Of a stretch of DNA of 64,000 nucleotides, positions 43,904 to 52,352 are shown piece by piece. Source of the stretch: Anaerolineaceae bacterium (GTDB taxonomy: Bacteria > Chloroflexota > Anaerolineae > Aggregatilineales > Phototrophicaceae); the NCBI GenBank assembly GCA_028818375.1, contig JAPPOB010000002.1:159623-223622 (forward strand), in the 5' to 3' direction. Each line of letters begins with the position of its first letter. Position 1 is the stretch's first letter. The notes beneath the pieces were generated by a model. It ran no database searches, was not told the DNA's origin, and saw nothing but the letters and a program-made list of their open reading frames with translations. The translations under genes and the position numbers were made by a program.

Positions 43904-44722
43904 TCAACGCAGGCGTGAATGTCCGGCCTGCACTTCGTCCATCGCCTCTATTGTATCCTGTAACTGGCTGACTTCCTCACGGATTTCCTGGCGCATTTGT
44001 CGGGCGCCGCTGCTATCCGCCTTGCGCGTACCCAGCAGGGCCATTTGCGCGTGCATGGTGCCCAGTGAGGCGAGCGCGTTCTCCAGTCGCAGCACGGCGC
44101 GCTGCCCGTGGCTGCCAATGGCATTCAGGTTCTCCAGTTGTTGCTGCAATTGCTCCAGCTGGCGCTGCAGTTCGCTGCGGATGGCAGGGTCCTGCTCGCT
44201 CGTCAGGCGTCTTCGCGTACGCTCGATCCTGCGCGGCACAGTCCTCAGGTCCTGGGACACCAGGTCGTTGTCTTCGAAGGTGTCGATGTGTCGCGCCAAC
44301 TGGACCATGTGAGCGATCCAGGTTTCCACGTCTGCGGTCGTCTGGCGCAAACTGTCCCGCAGCGCACCCTGGTGCAGGTCGGCCATGTGATGCATGGCTC
44401 CGCTGTAATCCAGGGCGCGGCGCAATCGCTCGCGGGAGCTGGCATTGCGGATGCTGTGAATCTCAAATCGCGCGGCGAATTCCTGTTGCAGTGCCTTGCT
44501 GGCGCTCTCGGCATCGCCCAGGTGACCGGCGACCAGGGCCGACAGCGCCAGCGCGCCGGCGACCAGCCAGTACCAGGGTAGCCAGTCGGGCAGGGGACGC
44601 AGGTCGGCGCTGAACAACAGGGCCGTCAGAGTCAGGGTGATGAGGCTTTCCCGGCGCAGGAGGGCGCGGGTCAGCAAGGCCCTGCGGGCCCGCTGCCGGA
44701 TTGGTAATTCCTGATCGCTCAT
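43904..44722 (-). CDS. coiled-coil membrane protein, unknown function
   Basis: A 272-residue protein with two N-terminal transmembrane helices (about 27-42 and 49-66) and a long helical cytoplasmic region. The latter includes heptad-like, Gln/Leu/Glu-rich stretches (SELQRQLEQLQQQLENLNAI and EIREEVSQLQDTIEAMDEV), predicting coiled coils. No catalytic motif is seen. It is between a PH-domain gene and the metal ATPase in a leftward run that includes PspA, suggesting a membrane-stress or membrane-organisation role, which is inference. Confidence 0.65.
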   Translation of the reverse strand: MSDQELPIRQRARRALLTRALLRRESLITLTLTALLFSADLRPLPDWLPWYWLVAGALALSALVAGHLGDAESASKALQQEFAARFEIHSIRNASSRERLRRALDYSGAMHHMADLHQGALRDSLRQTTADVETWIAHMVQLARHIDTFEDNDLVSQDLRTVPRRIERTRRRLTSEQDPAIRSELQRQLEQLQQQLENLNAIGSHGQRAVLRLENALASLGTMHAQMALLGTRKADSSGARQMRQEIREEVSQLQDTIEAMDEVQAGHSRLR

Positions 44723-44791
44723 CAGCCAGACGGAGGCCCCGTTCTCGCCAGCCCTGCGCCTGCATCGGCGCGGACCTTCGAAAACAAGGTT

Positions 44792-45163
44792 TCAGGAGAG
44801 GACGTAGGTCGCGAAAATGCGTTGCACACCGGCGATGTCGGCCCTGGCCTGCAGCTTGCGTTCGATGGGCCGGCTGTGGCCCGAGAGCCAGATTTTCATC
44901 TCCGAGTCCATGTCAAAGGTGCCGACGGTCTCAATGGCGAAGCGCGTCACGGAGCGATAGGGGATGGACTGAATCTCGACTTTTTTGCCGGTGACGCCCT
45001 GCTTGTCGACCAGGATCAGGCGCTTGTTGGTGAAGACGATCAGGTCGCGCACCATCTTGAAACCCTTGTCGATGTACTCGTCGTCGGCAAGGATGCCGCC
45101 CAGATTGCGATGCAACTCTTCCGCCCCGACTTCGCGTGCGTTGCCCCGAATGGCATCGATCAT
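44792..45163 (-). CDS. bacterial PH-domain protein
   Basis: A 123-residue single-domain protein of the bacterial PH (bPH_1) family: LIVFTNKRLILVDKQGVTGKKVEIQSIPY and SVTRFAIETVGTFDMDSEMKIWLSG (partial elements) are the family core, with a C-terminal helix. Such proteins form ring oligomers and are often encoded with PspA-type proteins. It follows pspA by 15 bases. Confidence 0.85.
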   Translation of the reverse strand: MIDAIRGNAREVGAEELHRNLGGILADDEYIDKGFKMVRDLIVFTNKRLILVDKQGVTGKKVEIQSIPYRSVTRFAIETVGTFDMDSEMKIWLSGHSRPIERKLQARADIAGVQRIFATYVLS

Positions 45164-45178
45164 GGTTTACCGCCCTTC

Positions 45179-45901
45179 TCAGTCGCCGGCGCTCATTCGG
45201 CCGGTCGCCTCATCCTCATCCTGCTGAATTCCCAGACGCTTGCGCCGCTCCTCCAGCTGGCGGTCCACCTCGGCGTTGCCGATGGCATCGTCGATGCGGC
45301 CGCCAAGGTTGGCGGTGGCCATTTCCAGGCGGGCGTCCTCGCGATCAAGATTGCTGCGGATGCGTTCCGCCAGGTCGGTGATTTGGGTGTCGCCGCTGTG
45401 GGCCAGTTGGTCGAGGCTGCGGATGGTCCGGGTGGCGACCTTGCGCGCCTCGGTGAGCTCGATGAGGGCGATCAGGCGTTCGCGTTCCTGGCGGATGGTG
45501 GTCAAACGCGCCACCAGTTTGGCGCGCATGTCCAGCATCATGTTGTACTGCCGCTCCTGTTCCTGCCACTGCTCGTAATAGTCGGCCGCCAGTTCCTGAC
45601 GGGTGTTCAGGCGGGCCTGGGCCGCCGACGCAAGGTCCTCGCGCCCGTTGAGGATGAGTGAATCGATGTCGCGGTCGAGCGCTTCGGCCGAGGCGGCCAG
45701 CTCGTCATGCTTGCGTTTCAGTGTCTTCACCGTGCCACCGACGGTGGCGGCGGAATCTTCCAGGGCGTCCAGGTTGCGCTCCGCCTGGCGAATGTACTCG
45801 TCCATGACGCGCACTGACCTGGATTCGAGCGCACGGTCGACGATGCCATGCAGGTTGGCGCCGATCAGGGTGTTGATCTTCTCCAAAAAGGATGGGGCCA
45901 T
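45179..45901 (-). CDS. pspA: PspA/IM30-family protein
   Basis: A 240-residue, almost wholly helical protein. MDEYIRQAERNLDALEDSAATV and the following KRKHDELAASAEALDRDIDSL-like heptads match the PspA/IM30/ESCRT-III-like coiled-coil hairpin. These proteins polymerise on stressed membranes and maintain the proton barrier. The C-terminal part after RIDDAIGNAEVD is short and acidic. The PH-domain gene follows. Seven leftward genes with short gaps (serC-like to ATPase) could form a long operon, or pspA may have its own promoter in the 60-base gap upstream. Confidence 0.8.
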   Translation of the reverse strand: MAPSFLEKINTLIGANLHGIVDRALESRSVRVMDEYIRQAERNLDALEDSAATVGGTVKTLKRKHDELAASAEALDRDIDSLILNGREDLASAAQARLNTRQELAADYYEQWQEQERQYNMMLDMRAKLVARLTTIRQERERLIALIELTEARKVATRTIRSLDQLAHSGDTQITDLAERIRSNLDREDARLEMATANLGGRIDDAIGNAEVDRQLEERRKRLGIQQDEDEATGRMSAGD

Positions 45902-45961
45902 GTCTCTCTCCGCTTCGATCCCGACTTCTTCAGTCTGGAACAGGAACAGGCAGGCGACCCT

Positions 45962-46990
45962 TCACGAGTCTACCCGGGGATGCCTGTGTATGGCCAGCAG
46001 GTCCGCCAGCAGGCCCTGACCGGTGGCTTCAGCCCCGGCGCCAGGTCCTGCGATGGTGACCTCCTGCAGGTTGTTCGTAGTCCAGGTCAGGGCGTTGCTC
46101 ACGCCGCCCACCGCCGCCAGGGGGTGGGACAGGGGCAAACGTTGCGGCGCGACGCTCGCGCCCCCCTCGTCGATAGTGGCAATCAGCTTCCAGCGCTCGC
46201 CGGCGTCACGCGCGCCCTGAATGTCGCTGCCTTCCAGGCCGGTGATCCCCTCGATCGACATGTCACCCAGGCGCAGTGAGCGGCCAAAGAGCGCCCAGGC
46301 GAGGATGATGGCCTTGCTGGCCGCATCGTGTCCCTCGACGTCGGCTCGCGGATCGCTCTCTGCGTAGCCCAGCGCCTGGGCCTGGGCCAGGGCATCGGCA
46401 TAACTCATGCCGGCTTCCATCTGCGTCAACATGTAGTTGCAGGTGCCGTTGAGGATGCCGCGCGCCGCGCGCAAGCCACTGCCGGCCAGGGTTTCGCGTG
46501 ACAGACTAACCACCGGCGTGCCGGCCATGACGGTCGCTTCGTAGCGCAGTTGACGCCCGCGCTGCCGGGCCTGGTCCTCCAGCGCTGCCGCCGCCAAACA
46601 AACCGGCCCCTTGTTGGCCAAAACCAGGTGCATCCCCTGGCCCAGCGCTGCGCGGCAGGTATCGAGCGCAGGTTGGGCATCCACGAGGTTGGTCGGGCTG
46701 ACCTCGACGAGGACGTCGGCCAGACCCGCCTGGATCAGCGCCAGCGACCCTTCGTCCCGCAGCAGTCCACCCCGCTGAGGATAGTGGTCCATGCCTCCGG
46801 CTGCAGCGGCACTCAGCAGCATTTCCATGTCCAGACCGGCGGGATGCGCCAGGCTGCCATGGCTGCCGGTCACGACGCCGGTGATCGTCGGCGCGAAGCC
46901 GAAGTTGTCGCGCAGGGATTCCCTGCCACCCAACAGAAGGCGCGTCAGTCCCTGGCCCACCACGCCGAAACCGATGAACAGCAATCTCAT
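45962..46990 (-). CDS. hom: homoserine dehydrogenase
   Basis: A 342-residue NAD(P)-dependent enzyme making homoserine from aspartate semialdehyde. The Rossmann motif GFGVVGQG is at the N-terminus, ANKGPV carries the active-site Lys, GILNGTCNYML is the family signature, and the E..D substrate region GYAESDPRADVEGHDAASK follows. There is no C-terminal ACT domain, so feedback control by threonine through ACT is absent. It is downstream of serA, part of an amino-acid cluster leading to serine and threonine/methionine. Confidence 0.9.
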   Translation of the reverse strand: MRLLFIGFGVVGQGLTRLLLGGRESLRDNFGFAPTITGVVTGSHGSLAHPAGLDMEMLLSAAAAGGMDHYPQRGGLLRDEGSLALIQAGLADVLVEVSPTNLVDAQPALDTCRAALGQGMHLVLANKGPVCLAAAALEDQARQRGRQLRYEATVMAGTPVVSLSRETLAGSGLRAARGILNGTCNYMLTQMEAGMSYADALAQAQALGYAESDPRADVEGHDAASKAIILAWALFGRSLRLGDMSIEGITGLEGSDIQGARDAGERWKLIATIDEGGASVAPQRLPLSHPLAAVGGVSNALTWTTNNLQEVTIAGPGAGAEATGQGLLADLLAIHRHPRVDS

Positions 46991-47044
46991 GTCAGGATGC
47001 TCCTGTCCCGTTCCTGGCGCCTTGCCCCTGCATCCCTGCAGGCA

Positions 47045-48001
47045 TCAGTCACTGCTGACGACGTTGCGCCAGTCGTCGCGCAGCAGGCCGTCTCGCAGCA
47101 ATTCGGCGGCCTCGATGGCGACGCGCACCTGGGCGCCGTCAGTGCTGGCCGCCAGGTGGGGCGTGTGAATGACGTTGGGCAGGTTTAGCAAGGGATAGTC
47201 CACTGGCGGCGGTTCTTCCGGATAAACGTCCACGGCCGCTCCCGCGACCTGACCGCTCTGCAAGGCAGCGGTGAGCGCCGTTTCATCGATGAGGGCGCCA
47301 CGGGCGGCATTAATGATACGGATGCCGGGCTTCATTAGTTCAAGACTGGTGGCATTGATCATGTGCCGCGTTTCCGGTGTCACCAGCGCGTGCAGGGTCA
47401 GAAAGTCCGCGCGGGCGAAGACCTGCTCCAGACTGTCCTGCTTTTCGATGCCGGCGGTATGCGCGCTGCGCGCGTCCACGTAGGGATCGTAGCCGATGCA
47501 GACCATGTCAAAAGCGCCGGCGCGCGCGGCGACTTCGCGCCCGATACGGCCCATGCCGATGATGCCCAGGGTCAGGCCCTGCAATTCCACGCCGCCGAAG
47601 GCCACCCGGTCCCAGTTGCCGGCGGACAGCGAGGCATGCCCCTGGGGGATGTGACGCGCCAGCGCCAGCATCAGGGCGAGCGTGTATTCCGCGGTGGAGA
47701 TGGTGTTGCCGCCTGGCGTATTGACCACGATGATGCCGCGCGCCAGCGCCGCCTCCAGGTCGACGTTGTCCACGCCGACGCCGGCCCGGGCAATGGCGCG
47801 CAGTTTGGGCGCGGCGGCCAGCAACTCCGCATCGACGGTGGTGGCGCTGCGGATGATGAGCGCGTGCGCGCTGCCAATCTCCGCCAGCACCTCGTTGCGT
47901 GGCATGTTGCCGGGCGCCGTCACCCTGAAGTCGGGGATGGCCGCCAACAGGTCTGTGGCGCGGCGGTTGACGTTATCGGGGACCAGAATGTGCCAGGTCA
48001 T
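47045..48001 (-). CDS. serA: D-3-phosphoglycerate dehydrogenase-like D-2-hydroxyacid dehydrogenase
   Basis: A 318-residue two-domain NAD-dependent dehydrogenase. AGVGVDNVDLEAA, the NAD motif GIIGMGRIGREVA, the catalytic Arg in NAARGALID, Glu in DVYPEEPP and His in TPHLAAS form the standard R-E-H set. There is no ACT or ASB regulatory domain, as in short PGDHs. The ATG overlaps the aminotransferase stop as ATGA, supporting the serine pathway (SerA plus SerC-like transaminase). Confidence 0.85.
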   Translation of the reverse strand: MTWHILVPDNVNRRATDLLAAIPDFRVTAPGNMPRNEVLAEIGSAHALIIRSATTVDAELLAAAPKLRAIARAGVGVDNVDLEAALARGIIVVNTPGGNTISTAEYTLALMLALARHIPQGHASLSAGNWDRVAFGGVELQGLTLGIIGMGRIGREVAARAGAFDMVCIGYDPYVDARSAHTAGIEKQDSLEQVFARADFLTLHALVTPETRHMINATSLELMKPGIRIINAARGALIDETALTAALQSGQVAGAAVDVYPEEPPPVDYPLLNLPNVIHTPHLAASTDGAQVRVAIEAAELLRDGLLRDDWRNVVSSD

Positions 48002-49089
48002 GCCTGCGTCTCCAGAAAGGCCTCAAGACCGGCCAGAATCTCTTCCAGTTCCTCCGCCTGCATGTCGCCCATGTGGGCAATGCGGAAGGTCAGGCCGCGG
48101 ATCTTGCCGTAGCCCTTGTCCATGGCGAAGCCGCGTCCCGCCATGAATTCCGCCATGGCCCCGACGTCGATCCCGCGCGTGTTTTCGACTGCCGTGACCG
48201 TGGGCGAGCGGTGACCGGCCTGCGCGAAAAAGCCAAAGTCCCTCGCCCGCATCCAGTTGTGCACGCGGTCGCGCATATAAAGGTGACGTGCCCAGCGCGC
48301 TGCCAGACCCTCGGCGAGGATGTCATCCAGCTGGAGGTCCGCAGCGAACATCAGGGCAACGGGCGGAGTGGTCGGCGTGTTGTTCTTCAGCAGGCTCTTT
48401 TCGAGCTCGAGAAAGTCGAAGTAATAGCCTCGATGCTCAATGGTCGCGGCACGTTCCAGCACGTGGTCGCTGACGCTACCGAAGGCGATTCCCGGCGGCA
48501 GGGCCAGGGCCTTCTGCGAGGACGTGAGGGCCACGTCGATGCCCCAGTCGTCAACGCGCAGTTCCGCGCCGGCGAGGCCGCTGACCGTATCCACCAGCAA
48601 CAGGGTCTCCTCGTGGTCCCGCAGCACCCCGGCGATGTCGTGCAGGGGATTGGTAACACCGGTGCTGGTCTCGTTATGGACGACGCAGAGGGCGTCGTAG
48701 CGCTCGCGTTGCAGGGCGTCGCGGACCATTTGCGGGTCATGCGCCTGGCCCCAGTCCACGGCGATGACATCGGCATGCAGGCCATTGGCGCGGCTGACCT
48801 GGGCCCAGCGTTCGCTGAAAGCACCCCCGGTCAGATGGAGCACCTTGCGATCGGGGCGGACGCTGTTGCGCAGCGCGCCTTCCCACAGGCCGCTGCCTGA
48901 AGAGCCGCTCACGTAGACGCGGGAGTCCGTCAGAAAGACCTGGCGCAGCTTACGCTGCAGGCGAGCGAAGAGCTCTTCAAAGGCCGCCGTACGATGGCCG
49001 ATCATCCATGCGGTCTGCGCCTGCAGGACCTCCGGCCGCACTTCGACCGGGCCGGGCAGGACAAGACGCTGGTGAACGCTTTCGGGCAT
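47998..49089 (-). CDS. class V aminotransferase (serine-pyruvate/phosphoserine type)
   Basis: A 363-residue PLP enzyme of the alanine-glyoxylate/serine-pyruvate aminotransferase group. The PLP lysine is in TSSQKALALPPG, VDTVSG the Asp region, and GKIRGLTFRIAHMGD the C-terminal end. In several lineages such enzymes replace SerC; the overlap with serA argues for a phosphoserine aminotransferase-like role, though serine-glyoxylate transamination is possible. ATG at 49089 follows AGGGAGAAGTATCC. Confidence 0.85.
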   Translation of the reverse strand: MPESVHQRLVLPGPVEVRPEVLQAQTAWMIGHRTAAFEELFARLQRKLRQVFLTDSRVYVSGSSGSGLWEGALRNSVRPDRKVLHLTGGAFSERWAQVSRANGLHADVIAVDWGQAHDPQMVRDALQRERYDALCVVHNETSTGVTNPLHDIAGVLRDHEETLLLVDTVSGLAGAELRVDDWGIDVALTSSQKALALPPGIAFGSVSDHVLERAATIEHRGYYFDFLELEKSLLKNNTPTTPPVALMFAADLQLDDILAEGLAARWARHLYMRDRVHNWMRARDFGFFAQAGHRSPTVTAVENTRGIDVGAMAEFMAGRGFAMDKGYGKIRGLTFRIAHMGDMQAEELEEILAGLEAFLETQA

Positions 49090-49167
49090 GGATACTTCTC
49101 CCTGAAGTGAGGTGTTCCCATGGCGGCGCCATGATAGCACAGGAACCTGGGCCGGCGCGCCACTGAC

Positions 49168-49195
49168 TTGCAACAGCAGGTGAGGAGGGTATACT
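49168..49195 (+). promoter_or_regulatory. promoter of the tRNA-Val gene
   Basis: TTGCAA (49168-49173) and TATACT (49190-49195) are separated by 16 bases. The expected start is about 7 bases further, within three or four bases of the mature tRNA 5' end at 49205. Confidence 0.6.
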
Positions 49196-49204
49196 GTCAG
49201 GCAA

Positions 49205-49277
49205 GGGCAATTAGCTCAACTGGCAGAGCGTTCCTTTGACGTGGGAGAGGTTGCAGGTTCGAGTCCTGCATTGCCCA
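49205..49277 (+). tRNA. tRNA-Val (anticodon GAC)
   Basis: A 73-base tRNA. The acceptor stem GGGCAAT pairs with ATTGCCC, the D arm is GCTC/GAGC, the T arm GCAGG-TTCGAGT-CCTGC is complete, and the anticodon loop TTGACGT gives GAC, which reads GUC and GUU codons. The anticodon stem (TTCCT/GGGAG) has two G-T pairs. The discriminator is A and CCA is not encoded. Confidence 0.95.
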
Positions 49278-49282
49278 AAGCG

Positions 49283-49310
49283 GGGCCGGCTGTTGGCCGG
49301 TCCTTTTTTT
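49283..49310 (+). terminator. intrinsic terminator after tRNA-Val
   Basis: GGGCCGGC and GCCGGTCC form an 8-bp GC-rich stem (one G-T pair) with a TGTTG loop, followed by seven Ts. It starts six bases after the tRNA end, so tRNA-Val is a monocistronic unit. Confidence 0.92.
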
Positions 49311-49420
49311 GTCGTTTCCAGCGAAGAACTGGTCCTGAATGAAACCGGTTTTGAGACCCCTGGCGGCAACGGACGGTTTCAGGATAAGCTGCGGCGTGTT
49401 TTGAGGTGGAGCTTGGACAA

Positions 49421-49885
49421 ATGAACGTGATTGGCGCGGAGCATACCTGCTATACGGTCACAGACCTGGAAAGCGCGCGCCTGTTCTATTGCGAACTACT
49501 GGGGTTTGAAGTCGCCCACGCGCGCCCTCGCATCACCAATCGCTATTTTCGCGACATCATTGGTATTCCCGACGCCATCGTCCGCGATCTGTACCTGCGG
49601 ATACCCGGCACCGATCATCACCTGGAATTGTTCGTCTATGAACATCCTGCCGGTGAACCCATGGACAACCGCCCGCAGAATCCCGGAAGCAGCCACATCG
49701 CCTACGTCGTGGACGACCTGCGCGCGCTCCACAGGCGGCTAAAAACGCAGGACCTGGTTGAGCTTGAGTTCATTTCGGAGCCGGTGTACCTTGATGAAGG
49801 GCCAAACAGGGGCGGCTGGGCCCTCTATTTGCGCGACCCCAACGGCATCATCCTTGAGCTGTTTGAGAAAGCGCCGGAGACCTGA
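49421..49885 (+). CDS. VOC-family protein (glyoxalase/extradiol dioxygenase-like)
   Basis: A 154-residue protein with two VOC modules. The His in GAEHTCYTV, the His in SSHIAYVVDDL and the Glu in GIILELFE are arranged as the H-H-E metal site of glyoxalase, fosfomycin-resistance and extradiol dioxygenase proteins. The substrate is not assignable. ATG at 49421 follows GGTGGAG. Its 3' end is four bases from the convergent SMP-30 gene. Confidence 0.8.
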   Translation: MNVIGAEHTCYTVTDLESARLFYCELLGFEVAHARPRITNRYFRDIIGIPDAIVRDLYLRIPGTDHHLELFVYEHPAGEPMDNRPQNPGSSHIAYVVDDLRALHRRLKTQDLVELEFISEPVYLDEGPNRGGWALYLRDPNGIILELFEKAPET

Positions 49886-49888
49886 CGC

Positions 49889-50740
49889 TCAATCCGGCAG
49901 CTGCGGATAATTCAAAGGCATTCCCGGAACCTGGACTTCAGCGCGCAACAGTTTGCGGCCATCCAGGTTGGCGACCAGCAAGGTCTTGAGGTCCGGGCCG
50001 GCAAAGGCGACGTTCGTGGCAGAATCCAGCAGGAAGCGCTCCCATTCCTCGTAAAGCGTCGTAAGGCTTCCATCCCGCTCCAGCCGATAAATGATGCTCG
50101 GTGTGTAGACTGAAATGTAAAGGCGGCCCTCGCGGTCAAAGGCGACGCCGTCAGGCACGCTGCGAGGCAGGCCCAGCAATTTTTCGCGCTGCCCTGCGCT
50201 GCCATCGCTGCAGATCGGGACGCGCGCGATGCAGGGCGGAGAAGATTCGACGACGATCAGCGCCTGACCGTCGGGCGTCATGCACAGGCCGTTGGTGAAA
50301 CCGCAGGCCTGGCGGTCCCAGACTTCTGCCTCGCCGCCAGGTCCTATGCGCCAGATGAAGCCGTCTCTTTGTGCCCAGGACCCTGAATCCGAGACGTAGA
50401 GGTTACCGACCCGGTCAAAGGCCGGGTAATTGGGCACGCGCATCCCCTGGTCCGCATTGCCGCGCGAATAGACGTCGATGGCGCCGTCGGGCGAAATGCG
50501 CATCACGGCCTGGTTGCCCACGTCGCAGGCGAAGATGTTGCCGGCGGAATCATGGGCGAGACCCGTGATGAAACCACCGGTGTCCGCGATGACCTCGCAG
50601 CTCTCGGCCTCAAGATCGACGCGATAAATCTGGCCGGCCTCGCCGCCGGCGTGCACGCGACCGTCTGGCGCCACGGCAACCCCTTCGGGATGGTCCATGT
50701 CGTGGGGCAGTGCCCGCAGTTCAAGTTCGTATTCCGCCAC
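49889..50740 (-). CDS. SMP-30/gluconolactonase-like protein
   Basis: A 283-residue six-bladed beta-propeller lactonase. HPEGVAVAPDG carries the metal Glu, GFTNGLCMTPDG the Asn region and SVPDGVAFD the Asp, giving the usual Ca/Zn site. It hydrolyses sugar lactones to aldonic acids. The gene follows three SDR dehydrogenase genes on the same strand (34 bases from the nearest), so the cluster likely oxidises a sugar to a lactone and opens it. Confidence 0.88.
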   Translation of the reverse strand: MAEYELELRALPHDMDHPEGVAVAPDGRVHAGGEAGQIYRVDLEAESCEVIADTGGFITGLAHDSAGNIFACDVGNQAVMRISPDGAIDVYSRGNADQGMRVPNYPAFDRVGNLYVSDSGSWAQRDGFIWRIGPGGEAEVWDRQACGFTNGLCMTPDGQALIVVESSPPCIARVPICSDGSAGQREKLLGLPRSVPDGVAFDREGRLYISVYTPSIIYRLERDGSLTTLYEEWERFLLDSATNVAFAGPDLKTLLVANLDGRKLLRAEVQVPGMPLNYPQLPD

Positions 50741-50774
50741 GTGGGCCTCCCGCGTTTCCTGTGCTCTTCCGTCG

Positions 50775-51548
50775 CTAGAAGGTGCAGGTCACGCCGCCAT
50801 CAACCACCAGCAATTGACCTGTCATGTAGCGGCAATAGTCTGAAGCCAGGAAAACGACTGCTCCGGAGACATCTTCAGGTGTGGCCTCGCGGCGCAGGGG
50901 AACCTTGCCGCGCTCGACGTAGAAATCCTGGAACCAGGGCTGTTCGCTTTGGGGCCTGCCATCCACGAAGGTCGCCGGTGTGGCCATGAAACCGGGGGCG
51001 ACGGCATTGACGAGAATGCCGTGTTCTCCGAGATCGATCGCGGCAGATTTGGTCCAGGAGACCACGCCGCCCTTGGCCGCGTTGTAGGCGCCCAGCCCCG
51101 GGGTCATGGCGAAGGCCTGGATGGATGCAATGTTTATGATGCGGCCGCTGCGCTGTTTCGCCATGTGCGGCACGACCAGCTTCGCGCCCATATAGACGGC
51201 CTCAAGATCAACCGTTATCACGCGGCGCCAGTCTTCCAGGCTGCTGTCGAAAATGGAATCCTGGATGGAGAAGGCGGCATTACTGACCAACACGTCAATC
51301 TTGCCGCGCCAGGCGATTGTCGCGGCGACCGCGGCGGCGTAGGCTTCATAGTCGCTGACGTCCAGCTGCCTCGCCAGGACGGCGCCTCCTGCCGCCTCGA
51401 TTTCGGCGCTTGCGTCCGCCAGAGTGTCGGCGTTGCGCTCCAGCATGGCCACGGCCGCGCCTTCCGCTGTAAATTCGCGCGCGATGGCCAGCCCAAGGCC
51501 CTGGCCTGCGCCGGTGACAATGGCGACCTTCCTGTCCAGCAAGCCCAT
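50775..51548 (-). CDS. SDR-family oxidoreductase
   Basis: A 257-residue classical SDR. TGAGQGLGLA is the NAD(P)-binding TGxxxGxG, SNAA the NNAG equivalent, IASIQA the catalytic Ser, and YNAAK the catalytic Tyr and Lys. Asp/Glu-type strand end LERNAD suggests NAD preference. The likely role is sugar or polyol dehydrogenase in the three-SDR plus SMP-30 cluster. It is separated from the upstream SDR by 90 bases. Confidence 0.86.
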   Translation of the reverse strand: MGLLDRKVAIVTGAGQGLGLAIAREFTAEGAAVAMLERNADTLADASAEIEAAGGAVLARQLDVSDYEAYAAAVAATIAWRGKIDVLVSNAAFSIQDSIFDSSLEDWRRVITVDLEAVYMGAKLVVPHMAKQRSGRIINIASIQAFAMTPGLGAYNAAKGGVVSWTKSAAIDLGEHGILVNAVAPGFMATPATFVDGRPQSEQPWFQDFYVERGKVPLRREATPEDVSGAVVFLASDYCRYMTGQLLVVDGGVTCTF

Positions 51549-51638
51549 GACTGTTCGCTCCCCGCATGCACAAGAGTTGGAAGGCTGGCTGCGCGCCAGG
51601 AGCGCGCAATTCGCAACCTTGCTGACAGGATTATCCTG

Positions 51639-52352
51639 CTAAAAGGCCTCGTCAAAGGGATGGAAGAGATGATAGGCCGTCCAGCCCCCGTCAACCCGCA
51701 GCACTTCTCCGGTGACGAAGGAGGACTCCCTGTCGTCGGCGAGGAACAGGGCGGCTTCCACCAGTTCTCTGGCCCGCGCCGCCCTGCCCAGCGGAATGCG
51801 CCCCAACAGGTGGTCGTCGGGCGGGTTTGCAACGTCCAGCAGGACTCCCCGGGCAATGGCGTTGACGCGCAGGCCCCGTGGCGCCCAGTCCACCGCCAAA
51901 GACTTCGTCATCATGTACAGGCCGGCTTCCCGTGAATTTCGCAGGGCCTGCCCGGCCGGGGCGAAGAGACCCGCCACGGACGCGAGGAAGATGACGCGCC
52001 CCTTCCCCGGCGTCATCATGTTCTCACCCAGGAAACGGGCGCAGTTGGCAATGTCGTCCAGCCCGGCGGCCGCCGACGCTCCCTCCGGCGGTGAAGCATG
52101 GTGCAGCCAGACGTCAATCCCGCCCAGCTGGTCGACGACGTTGCGAATCACAGCCCTTGATGCCTCATGGTCCCGCAGGTCCAGGGCGTACCAACGCACA
52201 CCGATGGCCTCTGCCGCAGTGCCGCCCCGGCCGTCGCTGCCGGCCAGCGCCACCTGGGCGCCCTCCTGCATAAAGGCGCGGGCGAGCGAGAGACACAACC
52301 CATCGCATACTCCGGTGATGAGGGCGACCTGGCTAGGAAAGCGTGCGCTCAT
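51639..52352 (-). CDS. SDR-family oxidoreductase, divergent cofactor motif
   Basis: A 237-residue SDR with an altered cofactor loop: TGVCDGLCLS where TGxxxGxG is expected, so the third Gly is Cys. The NNAG motif is replaced by HHAS. The catalytic Ser (FLASVAG) and Tyr-x3-Lys (YMMTK) remain. It may bind a cofactor weakly or act as a partner subunit. The ATG at 52352 overlaps the preceding SDR stop as ATGA. A longer reading to 52949 lies antisense-free inside the upstream gene and is rejected. Confidence 0.78.
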   Translation of the reverse strand: MSARFPSQVALITGVCDGLCLSLARAFMQEGAQVALAGSDGRGGTAAEAIGVRWYALDLRDHEASRAVIRNVVDQLGGIDVWLHHASPPEGASAAAGLDDIANCARFLGENMMTPGKGRVIFLASVAGLFAPAGQALRNSREAGLYMMTKSLAVDWAPRGLRVNAIARGVLLDVANPPDDHLLGRIPLGRAARARELVEAALFLADDRESSFVTGEVLRVDGGWTAYHLFHPFDEAF

